Assembly: GCF_037975245.1 (NCBI RefSeq)
Contig: NC_092567.1
Coordinates: 15,268,876-15,332,875, forward strand
Source: Apostichopus japonicus
Lineage: Eukaryota > Echinodermata > Holothuroidea > Aspidochirotida > Stichopodidae
Direction: 5' to 3'
DNA: 64,000 bases
Shown here: one piece after another, positions 55,401-64,000 of the stretch
Numbering within the stretch: the first letter of the stretch is position 1
Layout of the letters: every line of letters starts with the position of its first letter
Notes under the pieces: model-generated
Seen by the model: the letters and a program-made list of their open reading frames with translations, nothing else
The model's database searches: none
Told to the model about the DNA's origin: nothing
Program-made: the position numbers and the translations under genes

Positions 55401-57090
55401 CATGCTTCTGATCCACATGAATCCATTGTAGACATTGAGGCTGAAATTTAAAAACCTCGATTTTTCGTCCAAATTTGATCATTTTGTAAGGCTATACCCT
55501 TATGGTTTTTGCCAATTTTGGCCCCAAATCGCCATTTTTAAAATCTTCTCAAACTGATGCGGCGAACGGATGCCGACCTCTTTATCATATAGCAGACATT
55601 ATAAGCGTTGACAATAGGTCAAAACTCTCCAGAAAGACACTCTAATTTGAATATTCAAATTGTTATGATTTCATATATTGATTTTTCAGGCAAAAACTTG
55701 CTAGAATTTCACTCCTAACCGGACGGGAACATGCTTCTGATCCACATGAATCCATTGTAGACATTGAGGCTGAAATTTAAAAACCTCGACTTTTCGTCCA
55801 AATTTGATCATTTTGTAAGGTTTATATACCCTTATGGTTTTTGCCAGTTTTGGCCCAAAATCGCCATTTTTAAAATCTTCTCAAACTGATGCGGCGAACG
55901 GATGCCGACCTCTTTATCATATAGCAGACATTATAAGCGTTGACAATAGGTCAAAACTCTCCAGAAAGACACTCTAATTTGAATATTCAAATTGTTATGA
56001 TTTCATATATTGATTTTTCAGGCAAAAACTTGCTAGAATTTCACTCCTAACCGGACGGGAACATGCTTCTGATCCACATGAATCCATTGTAGACATTGAG
56101 GCTGAAATTTAAAAACCTCGATTTTTCGTCCAAATTTGATCATTTTGTAAGGTTTATATACCCTTATGGTTTTTGCCAGTTTTGGCCCAAAATCGCCATT
56201 TTTAAAATCTTCTCAAACTGATGCGGCGAACGGATGCCGACCTCTTTATCATATAGCAGACATTATAAGCGTTGACAATAGGTCAAAACTCTCTAGAAAG
56301 ACACTCTAATTTGAATATTCAAATCGTTATGATTTCATATATTGATTTTTCAGGCAAAAACTTGCTAGAATTTCACTCCTCACCGGACGGGAACATGCTT
56401 CTGATCCACATGAATCCATTGTAGACATTGAGGCTGAAATTTAAAAACCTCGATTTTTCGTCCAAATTTGATCATTTTGTAAGGCTATACCCTTATGGTT
56501 TTTGTCAATTTTGGCCCCAAATCGCCATTTTTAAAATCTTCTCAAACTGATGCGGCGAACGGATTCCGACCTCTTTATCATATAGCAGACATTATAAGCG
56601 TTGACAATAGGTCAAAACTCTCTAGAAAGACACTCTAATTTGAATATTCAAATCGTTATGATTTCATATATTGATTTTTCAGGCAAAAACTTGCTAGAAT
56701 TTCACTCCTAACCGGACGGGAACATGCTTCTGATCCACATGAATCCATTGTAGACATTGAGGCTGAAATTTAAAAACCTCGATTTTTCGTCCAAATTTGA
56801 TCATTTTGTAAGGTTTATATACCCTTATGGTTTTTGCCAATTTTGGCCCCAAATCGCCATTTTTAAAATCTTCTCAAACTGATGCAGCGAACGGATGCCG
56901 ACCTCTTTATCATATAGCAGACATTATAAGCGTTGACAATAGGTCAAAACTCTCTAGAAAGACACTCTAATTTGAATATTCAAATCGTTATGATTTCATA
57001 TATTGATTTTTCAGGCAAAAACTTGCTAGAATTTCACTCCTCACCGGACGGGAACATGCTTCTGATCCACATGAATCCATTGTAGACATT
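43440..57090 (+). repeat. ~330-bp satellite array, main block (about 42 monomers)
   Basis: Head-to-tail monomers of mostly 329-333 bases, with 320-base variants lacking tgtagacattg-type sequence and three 296-base variants (near 43800, 46060 and 49320) that replace the atttttaaaatcttctcaaa region by aaaatttcatttggccccc. Landmarks in each monomer: cggcgaacggatgccgacct, atttgaatattcaaat (a perfect 16-base palindrome), aaccggacgggaacatgc and tcgtccaaatttgatcattt. Small ORFs such as 54449-54658 and 55107-55316 are repeats of the same satellite frame and not genes. Monomers are grouped in higher-order repeats. Confidence 0.97.
45950..52441 (+). repeat. Higher-order repeat blocks in the satellite
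   Basis: Rare variants recur at fixed distances. gcttctaatcc occurs at 45950 and 49201 (3251 bases). The variant atcatataac occurs at 47401 and 50653 (3252) and again at 51963 (1310). catgaatacattg occurs near 47563 and 50815. So a 10-monomer block of about 3252 bases was duplicated and a 4-monomer block of 1310 bases was copied again. The first block to the left (43680-45950) is a 7-monomer form. Confidence 0.85.
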
Positions 57091-57139
57091 CCCTGGTAGA
57101 AATTCCAGTAGAACCCAGTTAAAAAATCAACTAGGTTCT

Positions 57140-57690
57140 ACTAGGGCCTACTATGTTTAACTGGTTTTTAACTGTGTTTAACTGGTTTTTAACTGTGTTT
57201 AACTGGTTTTTAACTGTGTTTAACTGGTTTTTAACTGTGTTTAACTGGTTTTTAACTGTGTTTAACTGGTTTTTAACTGTGTTTAACTGGGTCTTACTGG
57301 GTTCCAACTGGGCTATGCTGAACATGAGCTAGGGTCAACTGGGTTTACACAATGTTCAACTAGGTTTGTTCAGGCCCAACTGAGTTTGAACTATGTTTGA
57401 ACTGATCCAGTGGGGTTTCAACTGGGTTTCACTGGTTTTTGCACTAGCCCAACTGGGTTTGAACTATGTTGACTGGTGAACTTGCCCTGTTGGGGTTGAA
57501 CTAGGTTTCAACTGGTTTTGCACTGGCCCAACTGGGTTTGGACTATTGGTTGGTGAACTGACCCAGCTGGGGTTTAACTAGGTTTCACTGGTTTGCACAG
57601 GCCCAACTGGGTTTGAACTATTTTTACTGGTGAGCTTGCCCGTTGGGGTTGAACTAGGTTTCACACTGGCCTAACTGGGTTTGGACTATG
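57140..57690. repeat. Left subterminal minisatellite of the element
   Basis: 57155-57290 is about six near-perfect copies of gtttaactggtttttaactgt (21 bases). It is followed to 57690 by looser units with aactgggtttgaactatgtt and actggtgaactt. This is the mirror counterpart of the array at 59915-60290. Confidence 0.9.
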
Positions 57691-59914
57691 TTGACTGCTT
57701 TTATTTTAGGCGTAATTATCGAGAATATTATAATGTAAGTTCGTAAGCAGTAACCGTATCGTAATATATTGAAAATGCTAAATTAGCCAACTTATGAGGG
57801 GTGTAAAATAAATCTTTGTAATATTTATCACAGTTATGATTAAACGATTACATTTTTCTACTGCAATGATTAAAAATATTATTTACTATATAATAAATTT
57901 GAAAAATTTATGTTATACTTTGTTAGTCGATTTGAACAATTGATAGGCAAAATGCCTTCCTAGTGCAAAATAGTATGATCCGACTAAATTTGAACTTTGA
58001 CATTTGTCCCTTGCGTTAGCGCTAAATTTATAAATTCTGAATCCGCAAACCACATAAGCCAAGAGAAGCTTCGCAGAATAATCGCATTTGTAACAGATTT
58101 TGCCAACAATTTTAAATTATTACCGCGGCTAAGTTCCCTCCTTTGTGATCTTGCAGTATCTTTATATTATTGACACATACTTGTAACATTATAATTGATT
58201 GTAAACGTGCTCTTTTCATAAATATTTGAATTGAACAGAAATTTTATATAAAGTGACCTATGACTATAGTATAGGCTAGGCCTTACAACCGGTTCCCTAC
58301 TAGGTATACCAAATGGTTCAATTACTAACGTTAGACATATCCTAACGCTATAGTTGCCTAGCTTATAGGGAATTGAACAGAAACTTTATATAAAGTGACC
58401 TAGGCCTACTGTAGGACTATAGTATAGGCTAGGCCTAACAAACCGGTTCTCTACTACGTATACCACATGGTACAATTAGTACTAACGTTAGACATATCCT
58501 AACGTTATAGTTGCCTAGCTTATAGGGGCCTAACCTAGTTATACTCAAGTTAACACCTATATTTAGCCGCATGATTTTAGGAAAGTGATCGTCAACTAGC
58601 AAACATAATAGCAATTTTCAAAATTTACGCAATTGCCTGGATTGTTGTTTCAAATATGAAGTGTCATATTGGCATAATAACATACTTTGCAAAAGTCATT
58701 AGCCTAGTGAAGTGTACAGCATACACGTATATGCTACGAATGTGAGGATGCCCTACACTGAACATTATGAACATATGATTAAACTATCAATCTAATTTCA
58801 AGTGAGGCTTCATTTGTACAGTGTAAGAAGGTCAGCTCTTACATAAAGTTTGTTTTGTACCATAATTTTACTTGTTTATTAGTGTGCTCACTGTACAGAG
58901 GGCTATACATTTGTACAGTATATTTGTATGTTGTCTTGTGGCATCAAAAGGGTTGATTAACAACTCTCTCTTCTGGGTTGCTAGGCAACTATCTTGTTCT
59001 TCCTGGAAATTAGCCCTCACAGGAAATGGGGTCTGTGTGTATATATTTTAGGAACAAAGGAGTTTTGTGAGGGTAAAGGGAGTTGGCAGTTGGCTATGAG
59101 TATCTGAGCAAGGCAGTTGTAAAAGAAGAGAAAGATAGTTCAATGGCTGGATAGTTTGTTTTAAACCTTAATTTACATAGTTCAAGTTACTGTACATAGA
59201 CCTTATTATTTTATGGAAGTTGTGATATTCAACTGACAGTCTGGGACACCATTTATTATAAAGGATACTATTTACTATAAAGGATATTATTTTACAATAA
59301 AGGATATTCCAGGACACCATCACTTATAAAGGACATTATTTTACTACAAAGGATATTGACATTATTTTACTGAAAGGATACCCTGGAACACTATTTCATA
59401 TAAATTAAAGGATACTTTTTTGTTGGGATCGGACATTCATCATACCATTTATTGGGTTCAACTATACTGATGTCGTAGAATATCTGATGTCGTGGAAGAT
59501 CTGAGGTCCTAGAATACTTGATGTCACCAGTAGGCCAACTCACCAGAACAGACTTTTAAATTAAGTGTATTTCGTTATAGTTTGGGTGCGCACCTCACGA
59601 CTGTAAGTTGTTTCATTTAATTCGTTGACTGGGCCCATATCAGCTGTACATTGTTTGTTATTCATAATTATAATTTCTTTTGATCCAATCCAGTTGAGTT
59701 CTCCATTTTTTTATGTGTCTTGCTCTGTGTTAGGTCATCACACCAAACCCAGAGTTCTCTGATCAAGAACAAACATTTATTTTCAGTGGCTAACACCCTT
59801 ACATACAGTATAGATCTACTGTTAAAAAATGAAAACTTCTTATAGTTTGGTGTTATATAAGTGTAGATAACACCAGTTGAGAATCCCAGTTCAAACTATT
59901 TAAAAATATAAGCA
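57691..59914. other. Core of the 3277-bp element
   Basis: AT-rich and without a gene. It includes a tandem duplication of about 155 bases (58230-58375 and 58376-58530; shared gacatatcctaacg, atagttgcctagcttatagg, ctatagtataggctaggcct) and a run of aaaggatattattttac units (59255-59410). Confidence 0.75.
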
Positions 59915-60290
59915 GTAAAACATAGTTCACCCAGTTTAACCCAGCAAAACATAGTTTACCCAATTGAACCCAGTAAAACATAGTTGACCCAGTAAAACAT
60001 AGTTGAACCCAGTAAAACATAGTTGACCCAGTAAAACATAGTTGAACCAGATGGACCCAGTAAAACATAGTTGAACCAGTTGGACCCAGTAAAACATAGT
60101 TGAACCAGTTGGACCCAGTAAACATAGTTGAACCAGTTGGACCCAGTAAACATAGTTGAACCAGTTGGACCCAGTAAAACATAGTTGAACTTGAACCAGT
60201 TGGACCCAGTAAAACATAGTTGAACCAGTTGGACCCAGTAAACCATAGTTGAACCAGTTGGGAACCCCAGCTCACCCATTTCAACCTAGT
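59915..60290. repeat. Right subterminal minisatellite of the element
   Basis: About twelve units of cccagtaaaacatagttgaa with ccagttgga linkers, 19-31 bases long. The translated frames on the minus strand (TGSNWFNYVLLGP-like) are only the repeat read as protein, not a gene. Confidence 0.92.
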
Positions 60291-60367
60291 TCAAATTTGG
60301 GCCAATTTCCGTATAGAAAATTCCAGTTGAACCCAGTTCAAAAGTTCAACTGGAATTTCCACCAGGG

Positions 60368-61055
60368 TTGAGGCTGAAATTTAAAAACCTCGATTTTTCG
60401 TCCAAATTTGATCATTTTGTAAGGCTATACCCTTATGGTTTTGCCAATTTTGGCCCCAAATCGCCATTTTTAAAATCTTCTCAAACTGATGCGGCGAACG
60501 AATGCCGACCTCTTTATCATATAGCAGACATTATAAGCGTTGACAATAGGTCAAACTAATTTGAATATTCAAATCGTTATGATTTCATATATTGATTTTT
60601 CAGGCAAAAACTTGCTAGAATTTCACTCCTAACCGGACGGGAACATGCTTCTGATCCACATGAATCCATTGTAGACATTGAGGCTGAAATTTAAAAACCT
60701 CGATTTTTCGTCCAAATTTGATCATTTTGTAAGGTTTATATACCCTTATGGTTTTTGCCAGTTTTGGCCCAAAATCGCCATTTTTAAAATCTTCTCAAAC
60801 TGATGCGGCGAACGGATGCCGACCTCTTTATCATATAGCAGACATTATAAGCGTTGACAATAGGTCAAAACTCTCCAGACAGACACTCTAATTTGAATAT
60901 TCAAATCGTTATGATTTCATATAGGCCTATTGATTTTTCAGGCGATAACTTGCTAGAATTTCACTTCTAACCGGACGGGAACATGCTTCTGATCCACATG
61001 AATCCATTGACATTTAAAACCTCGATTTTTCGTCCAAATTCGATCATTTTGTAAG
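60368..61055 (+). repeat. Satellite array, right block (about 2 monomers)
   Basis: Continuation of the satellite beyond the inserted element. The last monomer is diverged (aggcctattgattt insertion near 60924, shortened tgacatttaaaacc) and ends at attttgtaagg, next to a tRNA-like repeat. Confidence 0.93.
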
Positions 61056-61059
61056 GGGA

Positions 61060-61175
61060 CTGACCTCTAGACAAGTCATTTTTCTCATTCTTCCAGTTAC
61101 AGAGCACTAACCACTGCGCCACATTGTCGGTTGAGAAAGATTGCTCATTTCTAATACTTAAATTTCAGAATGGTC
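61060..61175 (-). repeat. tRNA-like repeat at the right edge of the satellite
   Basis: Contains ctctagacaagtcatttttc, cagagcactaaccactgcgc and cggttgagaaagattgctca, which match 24478-24575 at the other, isolated satellite locus. On the minus strand the A box is TGGCGCAGTGG. Confidence 0.75.
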
Positions 61176-61526
61176 TGTAGTGCGCTTTCGACACTATCTA
61201 AGCGGAGCGCAACCATAGGTTGGCGGAGCATATAGAAATTTGTTGAGCAAAGATACTCCCTAGATCGCCGGAAATGACCCTTTCCGGGTCTTGCTAATTT
61301 GCAGATAAACGAAGAATAAATAGGTGTCATCGCCATTTTGTCAGAAAATTACACCAACAAAATGTGACAAATGTCAATAGGTATTTGAGAGCGCAATAAA
61401 AAGTTAATAATCGCGAATAAGTTAAAAGTGGTAAAGAGCTGAAAAGGGCGCCAGCAGTCCATTTGAGTCCGTCAGGGGGGGGGGGGGGGATCCGCCCCCT
61501 CTGACTGTATGGACGCTCTGCCACTG
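61165..61526. mobile_element. hAT-type MITE fragment
   Basis: Relative of 25652-26028: shares gcgctttcgacactatctaa, tactccctagatcgccggaa, aagtggtaaagagctgaaa and the right end gtatggacgctctgccactg. The left terminal repeat is missing. A G-run of 15 or so bases at 61477-61491 replaces the gggggcgctttcgcc hairpin of the other copy. Confidence 0.82.
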
Positions 61527-63160
61527 GGTGTTTCTATTCCAACTTCAGATTGGAGGAAAAGAACAAAATACTGCCTCAGAGGTTTGAACTATAGACATGT
61601 TTATCTTATATTTTGGCTGTTTCAGAGTGCTAACTTTTGAGAAATATGTGACCCTATGAATGTTTGGGGGGGGGGGGTGGTGACCAATGTTACACCATCC
61701 ACATGCAAGTTTTATAGTTCCACCACAGTGAACCACAAATCATTTGATAAGTTCCACAAGCATTTTAAGAAAACACAGTGTGTGGATCCGCAGTTGAAAG
61801 TGCAAGGACCCTCTTTTTTATAAAGGTTAAAGGTCATTTGAGGTCACCAGAAGTAAAACTCTGACAACCTGTTTATAATAGTGCTCATTAGGTATAGTTT
61901 GAACTTGGAATGTGGATCCACCTTACGAAGTACAGGACCCTTGTATTGCACAGTTTACATTCAGTTTTGGTATATAAATCCAGGAAGCAATCATAAAGCC
62001 TCTTGGCTTTCTGGTTTGAATTTCTGATTCTTTGCAATAAATTGTATCAAATCCAAATTTTGACAAATATAGCTCGGCAATAAGGTTTTGTAGCCAGGGT
62101 GCAATAATGGCATCACAACTATTCTTAAATTTTTTTATTTTTTTTTTACAGAAAAATATCTATCCATTTCTGAACAATTTAAGATCTGACAAATTTTGAA
62201 TATTGTCCACTTAGTTACCAAAGCGAGTCTACCTCTCTTATAAAAGCACCTGACCTTCCAAACTTGAAGGGTTGTCACTTTATTCCATTGGCAGTGAGTA
62301 ATACCTGTCATGGCAGACATGGAGAATAGGACCAGCTTCAAGTTTCCGCTCGCCTAACATACAATTCTCGGGCCTAGCCCGCGTCGATGGGCCTTACTGA
62401 GAAGAGTTTGGATTGCAATATATATCCTTATTTCAACTCTTCAACTACTGAGAGAATTTTCCCAAAAATATATGACAACTTAAGATATACGAATTGATGT
62501 TTTTATTTAAGCAATAGAGTAGATACATATATATATATATATATGTATCTATATATGATGAAAGAAGATATTTAATTGCAATGCATCAAATAAAAGTGAA
62601 AAGTAATGCTTTTCAGGTCCCTATTAGCACTATGACATCACATATTTACAGAATTGTCATAACAGCTCCTAGATATGACTTTTCAAATGTAGCATATCTC
62701 CCAAAACAGAACAGCATTTTTCTTTATAGCTCTTTTGGCCAGTCATTCTTCACAACGATTTCTTTCATATACAGAAGAGAAGATGAAAGGTTTGGCTTAA
62801 GTTTGTATCACCTTTAAGAGTTTTGGACAAAAAAAGAATTTGAAAAGTACAGCATGATCAAGGAGAGAAAACTGTAAACAACTTCAAAGTATTGTCTTGC
62901 ATTGATAAGTTGCTGATAAAAATAGATTTAATTAAGCTTCTTCCTCTCCAGTTCCACCTGTTGTGTTTATTTTCCCCTTTTATAAGCAGTGGTTAGACTT
63001 TGGCAACTGTACTGCGAAAGTTGCTGGCTGCAGTATACGTCTTCACTAATTCCACTCTTTTTCTTTGAAAGAGGATGCTTTGTCTAAGTTACATATTAGT
63101 CAAATAAAACAAAACTGTTAGCAAACTGCTTATCCACTAAATTGCCTGTGTAAGAGAACG
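61527..63160. other. No gene recognised
   Basis: AT-rich sequence with a diverged copy of the gtcaaaggtcatttgaggtc repeat (61800-61960), a G-run (61664-61677) and a (TA)n microsatellite at 62527-62544. Short ORFs show no family features. Confidence 0.5.
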
Positions 63161-63375
63161 TGTTAAAGTAAGAGGGCCTGACGTTTCGATCCTAGCAGGA
63201 TCTTCTTCGGAGGCTGAATGACAAGTAACAGTAATAAAAGGGACAAATACAAGCACAGAACACAGACAGGTTAATGAGCAGGGTGAACACACTCTGTATC
63301 TGCTGTTACTGTTACTTGTCATTCAGCCTATGAGGAAGATCCTGCTAGGATCAAAACGTCAGGCCCACTTAATTT
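63160..63375. mobile_element. Foldback element with ~70-bp inverted arms
   Basis: The left arm (63162-63234) reads gggcctgacgtttcgatcct, agcaggatcttc, ggctgaatgacaagtaacag. The right arm (63303-63372) is its complement (ctgttacttgtcattcagcc, gatcctgctaggatc, aacgtcaggccca). The spacer is about 70 bases. A single arm occurs at 35999-36033. Each arm has an inner palindrome gatcctagcaggatc. No coding capacity. Confidence 0.85.
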
Positions 63376-64000
63376 TACAGATTAAATATTAGTATGTAGT
63401 CTTGTGTGGTTAACTCTGATTGGTTCTTAGTGCTGCTCATGGTAGCTAGTGTGTGTGTGTAGGCCAATGAGAGGGGGTTAAGTTGGGTCACATGTTTATA
63501 CCCTGTGGTTTAGGTGCTCCATTCCAGGAATCTTAGGAAGAGATGCAGTTTTGCTGTGAGCCAGTCAAAAAGGGCATTAGTAGAATTAGGTCATTCTTGT
63601 GATAATATAGTCAGTCTACTGTGGAGATATTAGTAGTCGTTAAATCAGTTGTCAACCTTATCTTATAAAAAAATGTATCTTTAACTTTTCCTAAAGGAAT
63701 TATTTGTTTGCATCTCATTCATTGTACGCATTCACTTTTAAATGGAATTGATGGACCCGAGAGATGTGTACATTTACTCACTGTTTAAGTAATGAATTAT
63801 CTTCGTTGTACCTGGACTTCACCAACTTTCCTTGAGAAGGACGTCTCTTTTGACTGTATTAGTTATTCACATGGTCAAGAGGTTCCTAGCCAGCTACCAC
63901 ACAACAAACAGCCAACGAATTAACAAGAACACAGTGTTGCTGGACGTTACAGACCTGCCTGCCAGATAAGCCCATCTCTTATTTCATAAATGTGCACAAT
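63376..64000. other. No feature recognised
   Basis: No convincing exon, repeat or RNA gene was seen in the final 625 bases apart from a short gtgtgtgtgt run at 63450. Confidence 0.5.

Larger units (their letters stand above)
57091..60367. mobile_element. 3277-bp terminal-inverted-repeat element inside the satellite
   Basis: It starts CCCTGGTAGAAATTCCAGTA and ends with the complement of CCCTGGTGGAAATTCCAGTT. It is flanked by TT (57089-57090 and 60368-60369); joining the flanks restores the normal satellite gtagacattgaggc. Inside each end is a minisatellite of AACTGG-type units in inverted orientation. The core has no long ORF, so it is nonautonomous. The superfamily is not assigned; a 2-bp duplication leaves several options. 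Confidence 0.92.

Noticed and set aside
43440-57090. CENP-B box in the satellite
   Set aside because: ttcgtccaaatttg and ccggacgggaac resemble parts of the box, but neither has the required TTCG....A..CGGG spacing.
59853-60284. 143-codon minus-strand ORF rich in Trp, Asn, Tyr and Phe (repetitive protein?)
   Set aside because: It is the AACTGG-type subterminal minisatellite of the transposon; all three minus-strand frames stay open with the same repetitive look.

Overview
The window is eukaryotic DNA. Genes are split by GT-AG introns with matching phases, tRNA-derived SINEs and short terminal-inverted-repeat transposons are frequent, and a long satellite array is present. It is almost certainly from an animal. 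The mix of an archaemetzincin gene, single-exon Ig-like receptor genes, dense MITEs and GCGCT-type SINE tails suggests a marine invertebrate, perhaps an echinoderm. The species is not proved by anything here.

Region 1 (1-14.7 kb) is the 3' part of an ankyrin-repeat gene on the plus strand. I could place eleven exons (39-12372) whose phases agree at every junction; the gene enters from the left, so its start is missing. Its introns hold a ~44-bp minisatellite, a TTAA-flanked MITE family, SINEs, a non-LTR reverse-transcriptase tail, and a run of duplicated 3' splice sites just before exon 4.

Region 2 (14.7-24.6 kb) contains a two-exon archaemetzincin (AMZ-type) metalloprotease gene (19190-21394) among nonautonomous DNA transposons: a 995-bp hAT-type element with a perfect 8-bp target duplication, a TA-flanked MITE and TTAA MITEs. 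It is followed by tRNA-like repeats, a 58-bp tandem array and a ~150-bp repeat carrying nuclear-receptor-like half sites.

Region 3 (24.6-43.4 kb) is a tandem duplication. Two copies of a unit each carry an intronless gene for a type I membrane protein with Ig-like domains, a transmembrane segment and a tyrosine-containing tail (28163-29608 and 37548-38995). The pair is bracketed by two copies, in the same orientation, of a composite transposon (24966-27163 and 41488-43439). The 1 kb of noncoding DNA upstream of the two genes is nearly identical, yet the ectodomains differ strongly. This is the pattern expected of diversifying selection or gene conversion in recognition receptors. The second copy carries a 1-bp deletion that cuts it off before the membrane anchor.

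Region 4 (43.4-61.1 kb) is a satellite of ~330-bp monomers, about 44 in the array, with nested higher-order repeats (a 10-mer of 3252 bp and a 4-mer of 1310 bp). It is interrupted by a 3277-bp terminal-inverted-repeat element with inverted subterminal minisatellites (57091-60367). One stray monomer lies far to the left, beside the first composite transposon.

Region 5 (61.1-64 kb) has transposon and SINE remnants and a foldback element, with no recognisable gene.

The best candidate for an undescribed system is the tandem Ig-like receptor pair: framework cysteines kept, loops changed, one membrane form with a signalling-type tail and one copy predicted to be truncated to a secreted form.
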